A stretch of 64,000 nt of DNA, taken from assembly GCF_012272815.1 (NCBI RefSeq), contig NZ_JAAWWL010000001.1, positions 124,001 to 188,000 of the forward strand, written 5' to 3'. Positions 33,292 to 42,814 of this stretch are shown here, in pieces (position 1 is the stretch's first letter; each line of letters opens with the position of its first letter). The notes beneath the pieces were generated by a model. The model was not told where the DNA came from, ran no database searches, and saw only the letters and a list, made by a program, of their open reading frames with translations. The position numbers and the translations under genes are program-made. This DNA comes from Croceivirga thetidis. GTDB lineage: Bacteria > Bacteroidota > Bacteroidia > Flavobacteriales > Flavobacteriaceae.

Positions 33292-34335
33292 TTACAGTGT
33301 AATCCAGGCACCATTGTTTTTTGCCGATTCATAAATAGCGGTTATCAATTTCACGGATTTCATCGCCTCCTTGCCCGAAATTAACGGTTGTCGATTGTTT
33401 TTAATGGCATCAATTACATCTTCAAAATTTCGTTGGTGGCCGATATAGTTGATGGTATTAGGATCATTGGCTCCTAAGGGCTTTTCGTCTCCTTCCATCA
33501 AGGAGTTACGAATTTTGTCATCTACAGGCAGTCCATTTTTAAAATCCCAAACACTGAATTTTTCGTCCTTTAAAAAGACAGAGCCATGTTCACCACATAT
33601 CTGAATTTGCGCTGGATGTCCTTCGGAGGAAAAACAGCCGGTCGAAGCTTGGATTGTTCCCTTGGCACCATTCTCGAATTCCAATAGTGCAACCGCCGTA
33701 TCTTCAACTTCAACTCCGGTATGGGTCAAGGTAGCCACCGACGCTGATAAACGATTGACCGGACCTACTACATACAATAGTTGGTCAATGGTGTGTATGG
33801 CCTGATTCATAAGGGCACCTCCCCCATCAAATTGCCAGGTGCCACGCCACGCTCCTGAATCGTAATAGGCTTGGTCTCGGTACCATTTTATTTGTGCATC
33901 GCATAAGGTCAATTGCCCAAAACGGTTCTGTTTCACAGCTGTTTTTAGCTCTTGCAATGCCGGATTAAACCTTCGATTAAATATACCGCTTAGTACCACC
34001 CCCGCTTCTTCGGCAGCATTGATCATTTGTTGAATACGTTCAGGGTTGATTTCCAAGGGTTTCTCACAAATGATATGCTTTCCAGCCTTTGCAGCTAACA
34101 AACTTGGTTCTAAATGGGCCCCAGAAGGTGTGGCAATGGTAATTATTGCAATATCAGGATTGTTCAAAAAATCGGATAACTCACTGTAAAAAGGGCAATT
34201 GAATTCTTCACCTAAAGCTTTTGCCTTTTCAGGATTACGTGCATAGATACCTCCCAATTCCGCTCCTTCAATTGCCTCTATGGCCATTGCATGAAAACGG
34301 GCTATCATTCCCCCACCTAGTACTCCAAAAATCAT
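33292..34335 (-). CDS. Gfo/Idh/MocA family oxidoreductase
   Basis: About 347 residues. I start at the ATG at 34335 (MIFGVLGGGMIARFHAMAIE), which makes the Rossmann strand the first element and overlaps the upstream stop as ATGA; an ATG twelve codons earlier exists. Hallmarks are ATPSGAHLEPSLLAAKAGKHI and CEKPLE (the active Lys region), and the C-terminal beta sheet domain. It oxidises or reduces a sugar or cyclitol with NAD(P). Translation is probably coupled to the transporter gene. Confidence 0.9.
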   Translation of the reverse strand: MIFGVLGGGMIARFHAMAIEAIEGAELGGIYARNPEKAKALGEEFNCPFYSELSDFLNNPDIAIITIATPSGAHLEPSLLAAKAGKHIICEKPLEINPERIQQMINAAEEAGVVLSGIFNRRFNPALQELKTAVKQNRFGQLTLCDAQIKWYRDQAYYDSGAWRGTWQFDGGGALMNQAIHTIDQLLYVVGPVNRLSASVATLTHTGVEVEDTAVALLEFENGAKGTIQASTGCFSSEGHPAQIQICGEHGSVFLKDEKFSVWDFKNGLPVDDKIRNSLMEGDEKPLGANDPNTINYIGHQRNFEDVIDAIKNNRQPLISGKEAMKSVKLITAIYESAKNNGAWITL

Positions 34336-35945
34336 GAATTCGTATTTTCTCTTCGGTAAAAGCTGTAACAACCACTAACGGTCAATACCAACAAAAGTAC
34401 TATTCCACCTGTTGCAAAATAGCTTTCAAAAGAATTGGCGCTTCCCATTTTACTCCACAATGCCCAAATAGAAGCAAAACTAGCAAAGCCCATAGCGGTC
34501 AACAAAAGTAAATTCAGGGCAATCCTATTTTTGGGCAACTCTGATTTTAAGGCTGACTTTGAATTTAATAGCAACATAATAATCAAATAAGCAATGGGCA
34601 GTAAAGTTGTAGCGATTACAGAAGCAGGAATCACCAAGGCACTTTTGATACTTCCTGACCAGATAATTGGGGAAAGCAGCCCCATAAAAGCGGGAATCAA
34701 TGCCCCAAGAAAGAAAACCTTTCTATTTCCAAATCTGTTTAAGGCTTCACTGATTGCATATCCGTTCATCATCATATGAACAAGCATGGTACTCAGGGCC
34801 ATAGCCAAAATTCCAATTCCAAAAATCAATTGGGACCATCTGCCCAAAAAGGGTTCCAAGGCGACAGCCAAGTCTTTGGCATTACGTTTCGATAACATAA
34901 CCGCCAATTTTTTATCAGCTGGGCTAACGGCCAATCTTAGCTCCTCCTTTCGTTCTAGAGGATAGGAGCTGTACCCTTGATGTTCAAAGGTCAGTCTGGC
35001 ATCCAAAACTTCGTGATAGGCCTGTGCATTTACAGAAGCGTTTTCATTGGCATGAAACTGGGAAGCAGAAGCAATGATCAAAGCAGAAGCTCCCAGAACA
35101 AAAGGAATCAATAGACCCAAAACCAAATCAAATCGGGCCAGTTCGCGATCTTGTTTCCCCCATTTTCGCTTTAAAATGGTGTAGGGCAATAGAAAAGTCA
35201 TATTGATTCCCACAGCGGTACCGAATGCCCCAATAATTATATTACGTTGACTTCTGGTTATGTAGCCAGACCAAAACGACTTATAGTCCGCAGTTGCTTC
35301 AATAAATTTTTGATACGAATCTGTTGGATGAAACAAGGCACCAAAATCAGGCACTAATCCTTTGCCAATTTGATTCCAGGCCACCTCCCCTTTTGCAATT
35401 AATAAAATTACCACTACAATAAAGGCTAAAACAATAATGGCGACTAGAGCCTTGATAATTTGATCTATGATTACCGCGCTTTTTCCTTTCCCAGAAAACA
35501 ACCATATCAATGTCGAACTCAATAAAAAAAGTATAGCTGTAATGATGAAGGGGTTGACATCAAACCCCAGATTACTCTGAACCGCATCAGTGCCCAAGGC
35601 GAACTGTGAAGCACAAAAAACAACATTGGCAACCACAGTTGCCAAAAGCCAACCCCAAGCCAATGTTGGGGAAACTCTTTTTTTTGCCAATAGGAACGGA
35701 CGGTCTTTTGCACTCAAGGTGATATAAGAAAGTGCACCAAGCATCAGCACACCACATAGCATTGCCAAAGGCTGAAGCCAAAGAAATTCAAATCCGCCGA
35801 TAACGCCCAAGTAAAGCGCACTTACCAAAGTTCCACCCCCCAATGTAACTGCTGCCTGTATCCAACCAGGTCCACTTAAACGAGCGTACTTGAAGCTTCT
35901 CTTGAAAAAGGAATCTGAATGGGCTACTTGAGAATTTTTCTTCAT
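34332..35945 (-). CDS. Nramp-fold transporter without the metal-binding motifs
   Basis: A 537-residue inner-membrane protein with about 11-13 helices. The start SGPGWIQAAVTLGGGTLVSAL aligns with the first helix of Nramp transporters, but the DPGN metal motif is replaced by TLGGGT (34-39). In helix 6, the M-P-H motif is replaced by L-P-Y (253-255, in NMTFLLPYTILKRKWG). A long soluble loop (about 300-350) is also present. It leads an operon with a Gfo/Idh/MocA enzyme and an isomerase, so an organic substrate or another ion is likely. Fold call moderately secure, substrate open. Confidence 0.75.
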   Translation of the reverse strand: MKKNSQVAHSDSFFKRSFKYARLSGPGWIQAAVTLGGGTLVSALYLGVIGGFEFLWLQPLAMLCGVLMLGALSYITLSAKDRPFLLAKKRVSPTLAWGWLLATVVANVVFCASQFALGTDAVQSNLGFDVNPFIITAILFLLSSTLIWLFSGKGKSAVIIDQIIKALVAIIVLAFIVVVILLIAKGEVAWNQIGKGLVPDFGALFHPTDSYQKFIEATADYKSFWSGYITRSQRNIIIGAFGTAVGINMTFLLPYTILKRKWGKQDRELARFDLVLGLLIPFVLGASALIIASASQFHANENASVNAQAYHEVLDARLTFEHQGYSSYPLERKEELRLAVSPADKKLAVMLSKRNAKDLAVALEPFLGRWSQLIFGIGILAMALSTMLVHMMMNGYAISEALNRFGNRKVFFLGALIPAFMGLLSPIIWSGSIKSALVIPASVIATTLLPIAYLIIMLLLNSKSALKSELPKNRIALNLLLLTAMGFASFASIWALWSKMGSANSFESYFATGGIVLLLVLTVSGCYSFYRRENTNS

Positions 35946-36151
35946 TGGATTGGTTGGCAGAAGTCTAAAAATAAAAAATCAAAAGTGATAATGAGATTAG
36001 ACATGCAAACTGAAGTAAAAAATTCGAATCCCCATAATCAAAAATTGAAACGGTAATTGCCTAACTTCAGTCACAAGAAATATCCTTCTTTAAATAAGAT
36101 TCCTTTTCTTAAAAATTTTAAATCTTCATAGACGCATAGTGTACTTAAATA

Positions 36152-36964
36152 ATGAAAAAGAAATTCATCAAACTAGCTTCCATTTTATTTCCCAAAACCA
36201 TTACTTCTTTTGCTTATGATAAATTAACCAATCCGCAAGTGCGTAAACTTCGTGAAAATGAATTGGTCACCCTTGAAAAAGCTGAATCTGAGGATTACGC
36301 CTTCAAAGACTTCAACATTAAACTTTATAAATGGTTAGGCGGAACGAATACAATTTTACTTATTCATGGTTGGGAAGGGCAAGCAGGCAATTTTTCAGAT
36401 TTGATTGATGCCCTATTAGACAAAGGGTTTACAGTTTATGCCTTTGATGCGCCTTCGCACGGTTTTAGTTCAAAAGGAGAAACTAGTCTTTTTGAGTTCA
36501 CGGAGTTGGTTGCCGTTTTGATAAAAAGGTTCGGTGTGAAAAATTTAATCAGTCATTCTTTTGGTGGTGTTGCGACCACCTATGCCCTCTTCAAGAATCA
36601 AGATTTGGTAATGGACAACTACGTTATGCTTACCACACCCGATAAGTTTACCGAACGAATCGATGATGTTTCCGAAATCGTGGGCATTACTGAAAATGTC
36701 AAAAAGCGATTAATCCAGCGCTTGGAAAAAGAAAACGATATTGATGTGACTACCTTAAATGTCAGTGATTTTGTAAAGACAATGAATGTAAAAAAAGGGT
36801 TGATTATACATGACAAAAACGACCAAATCATTCCGATTTCAAGGTCGAAAAATGTACAAGTTAATTGGGTCAACTCTGATTTTAAGGAAATCACTGGAAC
36901 AGGTCATTTTAGAATTCTACGCACTCCAGAAGTAATTGACGAAGTGGTGGCGTTTTTCGTTTAA
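36152..36964 (+). CDS. Alpha/beta hydrolase
   Basis: A 270-residue hydrolase. The oxyanion motif is LLIHGWEGQAGNF, the nucleophile elbow NLISHSFGGVATT (Ser in S-H-S-F-G), the acid in IIHDKNDQIIP and the His in GTGHFRILRTPEV. Probably a cytoplasmic esterase or lipase-like enzyme. A basic/hydrophobic N-terminus (MKKKFIKLASILFP) is visible but not a typical signal peptide. The 206 bp before it hold no gene. Confidence 0.9.
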   Translation: MKKKFIKLASILFPKTITSFAYDKLTNPQVRKLRENELVTLEKAESEDYAFKDFNIKLYKWLGGTNTILLIHGWEGQAGNFSDLIDALLDKGFTVYAFDAPSHGFSSKGETSLFEFTELVAVLIKRFGVKNLISHSFGGVATTYALFKNQDLVMDNYVMLTTPDKFTERIDDVSEIVGITENVKKRLIQRLEKENDIDVTTLNVSDFVKTMNVKKGLIIHDKNDQIIPISRSKNVQVNWVNSDFKEITGTGHFRILRTPEVIDEVVAFFV

Positions 36965-37063
36965 AAGACTGCTGAATTGGTTTTACCAAATACAAAATAG
37001 AACAACTCTTTCTTGAAAATCAGTACCTTAATACCAATAATTTTAATATTCATTAAGAGGTAA

Positions 37064-37945
37064 ATGGAAGAACAAACCATAAGCAAACTAATACCTGTAA
37101 CCGTATTATTTGTTCTAGGCATTATCGAATCACTGGGCGGATTATATTTTCATGATAAGCGTTCAAAGAACGATTTTACAATTGAATTGGTAAGTCTAAT
37201 AACCTTGCCGACCTTAATTCAACCAGGTATCTTTCTTCTTGTTTTTTGGATAATGAACGTTGCATCTCCAGGCCTGGAAAATTACTTTCTTGACACTTCC
37301 TTATGGTGGCATATTTTGGCATTCCTCGTTTTGGACGATATGACGCAATATTGGTGGCATAGGCTCTCCCACGCAAATAAAAAAATGTGGAAGCTTCATC
37401 GACCTCATCATGTTGTGGAGGAGATGGGTGTTTTGGTCACCTATAGAAATGCCGTGTTGTACTACGCATTGATGCCAGGTATTTGGTTTTCAGCGGTATT
37501 GATTTATATGGGTATGGGCTACGTATACCTATTTTATTTACCGATTAAATTGGTGATTATTCTATTGGCACATAGTGAGACAAAGTGGGATAGGGTACTT
37601 TATCGCTATAAATTTTTAAGTCCGTTGGCATGGGTGATCGAGCGTACGATTTCTACTCCAAGCACACACTTTGCACATCATGGATTAACAGCTGAAGACG
37701 GGGTTTCAAACCCGAATGGCAATTATGGTAATTTGCTATTTATTTGGGATGTGATTTTCGGTACTGCAAAGATTACGAGAAAATATCCTTCGAGATTTGG
37801 GGCTTGGAACCAAATTAAAGAACCATGGCACGTTCAGCTACTCTTCCCATTAGTAACCTCAAAAGATGTAAATAGTGAACTGCATTCCATTAAAACGAAT
37901 AATGACTATGACCCCTCAGTAGATTTTAAAGAATTTACCAAATAG
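37064..37945 (+). CDS. Sterol desaturase/fatty acid hydroxylase family protein
   Basis: A 293-residue membrane di-iron enzyme with four or five membrane helices. The His clusters are WWHRLSH (first HxxxxH), KLHRPHH, HSETKWD and STHFAHHG, as in the fatty acid hydroxylase superfamily. It probably hydroxylates or desaturates a lipid or carotenoid. It is followed 12 bp later by a VOC protein, so both may be co-transcribed. Confidence 0.9.
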   Translation: MEEQTISKLIPVTVLFVLGIIESLGGLYFHDKRSKNDFTIELVSLITLPTLIQPGIFLLVFWIMNVASPGLENYFLDTSLWWHILAFLVLDDMTQYWWHRLSHANKKMWKLHRPHHVVEEMGVLVTYRNAVLYYALMPGIWFSAVLIYMGMGYVYLFYLPIKLVIILLAHSETKWDRVLYRYKFLSPLAWVIERTISTPSTHFAHHGLTAEDGVSNPNGNYGNLLFIWDVIFGTAKITRKYPSRFGAWNQIKEPWHVQLLFPLVTSKDVNSELHSIKTNNDYDPSVDFKEFTK

Positions 37946-37957
37946 CACCGAAAACAA

Positions 37958-38305
37958 ATGAAAAAGACCGTAGTACATTTTGAGATTGGCTGTGGGGATA
38001 TCGATCAAACTTCAGATTTTTACAGTAAGGTTTTTGACTGGAAAATGACTAGACATGGTAATGCTGCGATTATCGATACAGGCAATGACGGCAGTTTAGG
38101 AGGCCATCTTAATAAACTGGGCCCGAACGACCCTGAAAACTATGTTACCGTCTACATTCAAACAGATTCATTGGAATCTGATTTGGAAGCAATTGTTGCA
38201 AATGGAGGGGAAATTTTTGTCAATCCTGTAAAATTACCTGATGGTAGGCAATTTGCTTGGTTTAAAGATGTGGCCGGTAATCTCATTGGATTGATTACGG
38301 CCTAA
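37958..38305 (+). CDS. VOC family protein (glyoxalase/bleomycin resistance-like)
   Basis: A 115-residue single VOC domain: VHFEIGCGDIDQTSDFYSKVF, GGHLNKLG, VTVYIQTDSLESDLEAIVANGG and the ending FAWFKDVAGNLIGLI with the common C-terminal Glu replaced by Gly/Leu context. Substrate unknown. It follows the desaturase-like gene closely on the same strand. Confidence 0.9.
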   Translation: MKKTVVHFEIGCGDIDQTSDFYSKVFDWKMTRHGNAAIIDTGNDGSLGGHLNKLGPNDPENYVTVYIQTDSLESDLEAIVANGGEIFVNPVKLPDGRQFAWFKDVAGNLIGLITA

Positions 38306-38420
38306 GCATAATTCGACGATAGTCGCAAAATCACAAATCAATTGGTTAGCTCAAAGATTTGAACTTAAAATAAATTAACGCAACCCAAGTCAATCGAATG
38401 CACCTTAAAGTAAAAAGGTC

Positions 38421-38843
38421 ATGAATAAAATTCGCCCCATCTTGATTTTCATACTGATGACTGCGCTGATATTTGGTTGCAATGATTGTGATGATTGTTT
38501 GGATACCCAAGAAAAAAACTTACTTATAGTTGACAACAATGGCAATAATTTGCTATTTGGTTCAAATGCGATTTTTGACCCTTTTAACGTTAACCTCAAT
38601 TTTGAAACTGGTGCAGCTTCAGCCTGGTTCGTTGATGAGCAGACACAAAGTATATGGTTTGCTTTAGAACCTGAGCAAACTACTTATATTCTACAATTGG
38701 ATGATACCTATTCAATTTTCATAGAATTCGATTTGGGCGAACGTAAAAGTGAACGTTGTTGTGGCAACCAAATCTATTCCACTTCCACTCAGGTCAATGG
38801 TGTTATGGTTGATAATTCAGATACCATCACTATTACTTACTAG
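38421..38843 (+). CDS. Small lipoprotein of unknown function (140 aa)
   Basis: An N-terminal lipoprotein signal (ILIFILMTALIFGC) with the lipidated Cys at about position 20 is followed by a Cys/Asp-rich stretch (CNDCDDCLD), then a beta-rich domain ending in TITY. Another Cys pair is in KSERCCGNQI. It is exposed in the periplasm or at the outer membrane. No family recognised. Confidence 0.65.
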   Translation: MNKIRPILIFILMTALIFGCNDCDDCLDTQEKNLLIVDNNGNNLLFGSNAIFDPFNVNLNFETGAASAWFVDEQTQSIWFALEPEQTTYILQLDDTYSIFIEFDLGERKSERCCGNQIYSTSTQVNGVMVDNSDTITITY

Positions 38844-38949
38844 TCTATATTACTTAAATAAAACCACTAGAAATACTTGTGGGATTGTAGTATATTTAAG
38901 GTAACCCCCCTGTTTGGGGAAGGAAACGACTAACGAAAACACCATCCAA

Positions 38950-41900
38950 ATGAAAAAAGTCTTACCAAGCGCATTTCTATGTGCACTATTTTGCTGTTTT
39001 TTCAGCCTATCTTCTCAAGAAACCAACGAACAATCTTCCAAAACCGAAATTGATACCAGTTTTTACAGTGGTCTAAAATGGCGGAACATTGGTCCCAAAC
39101 GAGGTGGTCGTTCGCTAGGTTGCGCTGGCAGTCCAAGTCGCCCCAATGAATACTATTTTGGAGCCACCGGTGGAGGATTATGGAAAACCGTTGATGGCGG
39201 AAATGAGTGGAAAGCGATCACTGATGGCCAAGTAACAAGTTCTTCGGTTGGTGCCGTAGCAGTTGCAGAAACGAATCCAGATATTGTCTATATCGGCATG
39301 GGTGAAGTTCAATTACGGGGTAGTATTACCCAAGGTGACGGCGTTTATAAATCTGAAGATGCCGGAAAAACATGGAAACATTTAGGCCTGAAGGAAACCC
39401 AAGCTGTCGCACGTATTCGAATTCACCCAACTAATCCAGATGTTGTGTATGTGGCTGCCTTAGGTCACCCCTACGGAGATAATGAGGAACGCGGGGTTTT
39501 CAGAAGTAAGGATGGTGGTGATAACTGGGAGAAGGTTTTGTATGTAGGCCCAAAAGCTGGTGCAGTAGATTTAATTATCGATAGGAACAATCCTGAGATT
39601 TTGTTCGCAACTACATGGCAGGTACAACGTAAAGCTTGGAAAATGTGGGGTGGCGGCGGCCAAAGTAAATTGTGGAAATCGATTAATGGAGGAGATACCT
39701 GGACGGACCTAACCCAAAACACCGGAATGCCTGAAGGCCCAATCGGTAAAATTGGGGTAACGGTTTCTCCAGCAGATTCAAATCGGGTTTGGGCCATTGT
39801 AGAGGCGAATGAAGGTGGAGTTTTTCGTTCAGACGATGCTGGTATGACTTGGCAAAAAACCAACGATGAACGTAAGCTACGACAGCGCGCATTTTACTAT
39901 TCAAGGGTGTATGCTGACCCCTTAGATAAGGATAAAGTATATGGTTTGAACACTCGAATGTACTTATCATTGGATGGTGGTAAAACATTTGATTCCATTG
40001 TTCAAACCCCACACGGTGACAACCATGACCTTTGGATTGACCCCAATAATCCAAAACGCATGATAAATGCCAATGATGGTGGTGGTAATGTTACCATAAA
40101 TGGTGGTAAATCGTGGACGGAACAAGACTTTGTAACCACACAATTCTACCATGTTATGGCTACAAATGATGTGCCCTATCATGTTGCCGGTGCACAACAA
40201 GATAACAGCACTTTGGCCATGCCAAGCGATGGCTGGAGCCATATGCAGGCAAGGGGTCACAATAAGGGTTGGTATTATGCAGTGGGTGGTGGTGAAAGTG
40301 GCTGGATTACACAGCATCCTGAAAATCTTGATATTTTTTATGCAGGCAGCCAAGGAGCCCTATTGACCAGATACGACAGAAGCAATGGGCAGATACGTGA
40401 TATTCAGGTATATCCAAGGTTCTTTTCTGGTGAACCCGCCGAAGCCTTACCTGAAAGATGGCAATGGACTTTCCCAATTATGTTTGCCCCGCAAGACAGT
40501 AAGGTAATGTACACCTGCTCCCAGCACGTTTGGAAAACAACAAATGATGGACAAACTTGGGAAAAGATAAGTCCTGATTTAACCTATGCCGACCCAAGCA
40601 CCTTGGGTAAAACTGGAGGCGTTATCACTATGGACATGAATGGACCCGAGATTTATGCTACAGTTTTTGCCTTAGCTCCTTCGTTTCATGACATTAATAC
40701 CATTTGGGCAGGTTCAGACGATGGCAAAATCCATATTACCCGTGATGGAGGAAAGAACTGGGAAGATATTACCCCCGCTGATTTACCTAAATTTTCTAGG
40801 GTTAGCATTATCGATGAATCAAAACATCGACCCGGAACCTTGTTTGTAGCTGCTAACCGTTATCAGGTTGATGATAGACAACCTTATGTCTTTAAAACAC
40901 ATGATTACGGTAAAACTTGGACAAAAATTATCAACGGAATTGAAGATGGGCACTTTGCCCGAGCTATTCGAGAAGATCATGAAAGAGAAGGACTGCTATT
41001 TCTAGCAACGGAACACGGCGTCTACTTTTCGATGAATGATGGTATGCAATGGACGAGCTTACAATTGAATTTACCGGATACCCCAATTCGAGATTTGGTA
41101 ATTAAGGATAATGATGTGGTTTTAGGTTCCCATGGCCGGGGTTTCTGGATACTTGACGATATTCAACCTCTACGCCAGTTTCAACCGAATATGTTGAATC
41201 AACCCGTAGTGTTATTCGAACCATCTGATGCCATTCGAGGCATTACTGAAGCTTCGGTTCAGTATTATCTAAAAGAGCAATTAGACACGATTACTTTTGA
41301 AATTCTTGATGCCGAAGACAACATTATAGATACGTTTACCGGCAGCAAGCCAAAATACAAAGTAGACAAGAACATTCCTTGGTGGCAAAGAGGTGGCTCA
41401 TCTAAACCAACAACCGCAAAAGGAATGAACACCTTTACTTGGGACCTTCGCTATCCTGGTGCCACTGATTTTGAAGGAATGATTATTTGGAGTGCCCGCC
41501 CGACCAGGGGCCCAAAAGCACCACTTGGCAATTATAAGGTCCGACTAAAATCGGGTGATTATCAGAAAACTTTTCCCTTTGCAATTCACATGAATCCTAA
41601 TCTAAAGGGAATTACCAAGGCAGACTTGGACGAACAGTTTGAAATGGCCAACAATATCATGCAAAAAACAAGTGCAGCCAATGAAGCGGTAATTCAAATT
41701 CGGAAAATCAAAGGCAAATTGAACGAACAAGAAGATAAAATCTCAAGCAGTGTGATGAAAAAAACCATCACACCTTTCATCAATAAAATCAGTACTATTG
41801 AAGAAAATCTATATCAAGTTAAAAATCAGTCTGGGCAAGACCCATTGAACTTTCCAATCAAATTAAACAATCGATTGGCGTCTTTGAGACGAAGTGTTGA

Positions 41901-42069
41901 AAATGGAGATGCCAAACCGACTGATGGCGCTTACAAGGTGTTCAACGAACTTTCTGCAGAACTTGAGGTTGAATTGAACAATTTGGCGAATATTCTGAAA
42001 AAGGAAATGCCAAAAGTGAATAAAGCACTTACGGATGTTGGAGGAATGCGTATCGAATCTTTTAAATAA
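38950..42069 (+). CDS. Secreted Asp-box (BNR/VPS10-like) beta-propeller protein
   Basis: About 1,039 residues from ATG 38950, the start that gives a proper signal peptide (MKKVLPSAFLCALFCCFFSL); the frame extends twelve codons further. At least eight Asp-box motifs of the type SxDxGxTW are visible, such as SEDAGKTW, SKDGGDNW, SDDAGMTW, TNDGQTW, TRDGGKNW and THDYGKTW, forming one or two beta-propellers. The last 250 residues are helical. Such proteins are annotated as glycosyl hydrolase/VPS10-domain proteins in Bacteroidota; an enzymatic activity is not proven. Confidence 0.85.
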   Translation: MKKVLPSAFLCALFCCFFSLSSQETNEQSSKTEIDTSFYSGLKWRNIGPKRGGRSLGCAGSPSRPNEYYFGATGGGLWKTVDGGNEWKAITDGQVTSSSVGAVAVAETNPDIVYIGMGEVQLRGSITQGDGVYKSEDAGKTWKHLGLKETQAVARIRIHPTNPDVVYVAALGHPYGDNEERGVFRSKDGGDNWEKVLYVGPKAGAVDLIIDRNNPEILFATTWQVQRKAWKMWGGGGQSKLWKSINGGDTWTDLTQNTGMPEGPIGKIGVTVSPADSNRVWAIVEANEGGVFRSDDAGMTWQKTNDERKLRQRAFYYSRVYADPLDKDKVYGLNTRMYLSLDGGKTFDSIVQTPHGDNHDLWIDPNNPKRMINANDGGGNVTINGGKSWTEQDFVTTQFYHVMATNDVPYHVAGAQQDNSTLAMPSDGWSHMQARGHNKGWYYAVGGGESGWITQHPENLDIFYAGSQGALLTRYDRSNGQIRDIQVYPRFFSGEPAEALPERWQWTFPIMFAPQDSKVMYTCSQHVWKTTNDGQTWEKISPDLTYADPSTLGKTGGVITMDMNGPEIYATVFALAPSFHDINTIWAGSDDGKIHITRDGGKNWEDITPADLPKFSRVSIIDESKHRPGTLFVAANRYQVDDRQPYVFKTHDYGKTWTKIINGIEDGHFARAIREDHEREGLLFLATEHGVYFSMNDGMQWTSLQLNLPDTPIRDLVIKDNDVVLGSHGRGFWILDDIQPLRQFQPNMLNQPVVLFEPSDAIRGITEASVQYYLKEQLDTITFEILDAEDNIIDTFTGSKPKYKVDKNIPWWQRGGSSKPTTAKGMNTFTWDLRYPGATDFEGMIIWSARPTRGPKAPLGNYKVRLKSGDYQKTFPFAIHMNPNLKGITKADLDEQFEMANNIMQKTSAANEAVIQIRKIKGKLNEQEDKISSSVMKKTITPFINKISTIEENLYQVKNQSGQDPLNFPIKLNNRLASLRRSVENGDAKPTDGAYKVFNELSAELEVELNNLANILKKEMPKVNKALTDVGGMRIESFK

Positions 42070-42091
42070 GAAACTAAGAATGCCTTAGTTC

Positions 42092-42652
42092 ATGAAATTA
42101 GAACAATTGCTTAGAAGTCTAACCGAATTGGAAAAACTCAAAACGGTTGATCGTGGTCTTAATGTAGGAAACCGAAAAGAGAGTTCAGCGGAGCATTCAT
42201 GGAGTTGTCTTCTAATTGCTGACTTGATTATTGATTTTGTCAATGAACCGCTAGATAAGTTAAAAGTTTTTGAATACCTGATCTACCACGACGTTGTCGA
42301 AATCTATGCTGGTGATGCCAAATTCAATAATCCGGAAGAAATGAAATTGAAACGGAAAAAAGAGCAACGAGCTTTGGAACAAATTTCATCGTTTATACCA
42401 AATACCAATAAATTTCAGAGAATAATGCATGAGTACGAAGAGCGTTTAACGAGGGAATCGGAATTCGCGAAAGCCATTGATTGTATAGACTCATGCGTTA
42501 GAAATCTAAATGATGAAAGTGCATCAAATAAAGACGGTTTCACAGAAACATTAATTCGGGCTAAATACGTACCCCATGTTTCGAAATTTGTGCTAACACA
42601 AAAATTGTTTGAAGCGCTCATGAATAGATTAGTTGCACAAAATAAAGTTTAA
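42092..42652 (+). CDS. HD-domain phosphohydrolase (YfbR/HDDC2-like)
   Basis: A 186-residue protein with the HD metal site: His35 (SAEHSW), His66-Asp67 (YHDVVE) and Asp in AIDCIDS near 130. The order matches YfbR/HDDC2-type 5'-deoxynucleotidases. Cytoplasmic. It starts 22 bp after the large secreted protein but is functionally unrelated. Region 42653-42814 downstream has no gene. Confidence 0.85.
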   Translation: MKLEQLLRSLTELEKLKTVDRGLNVGNRKESSAEHSWSCLLIADLIIDFVNEPLDKLKVFEYLIYHDVVEIYAGDAKFNNPEEMKLKRKKEQRALEQISSFIPNTNKFQRIMHEYEERLTRESEFAKAIDCIDSCVRNLNDESASNKDGFTETLIRAKYVPHVSKFVLTQKLFEALMNRLVAQNKV

Positions 42653-42814
42653 CTAAAGAATTGGAACTTTAAAAATGAACCCAAAAATAAATTAGTCCGT
42701 AACTATGGTGTAATCGATAATTTTGAAATCAGCTACAGAATTCTGACTAAAAATCAAAGTGGAAACCTAAAAACCAGACTAATTCTACTCGCTAGTAAAT
42801 ACTAATAGAATACG

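Noticed and set aside
39471-40366. Several long frames opposite to or overlapping the Asp-box protein (for example 39471-39863, 39683-40054, 39967-40353)
   Set aside because: All lie within the large secreted-protein gene, have unlikely composition, and no start signals.
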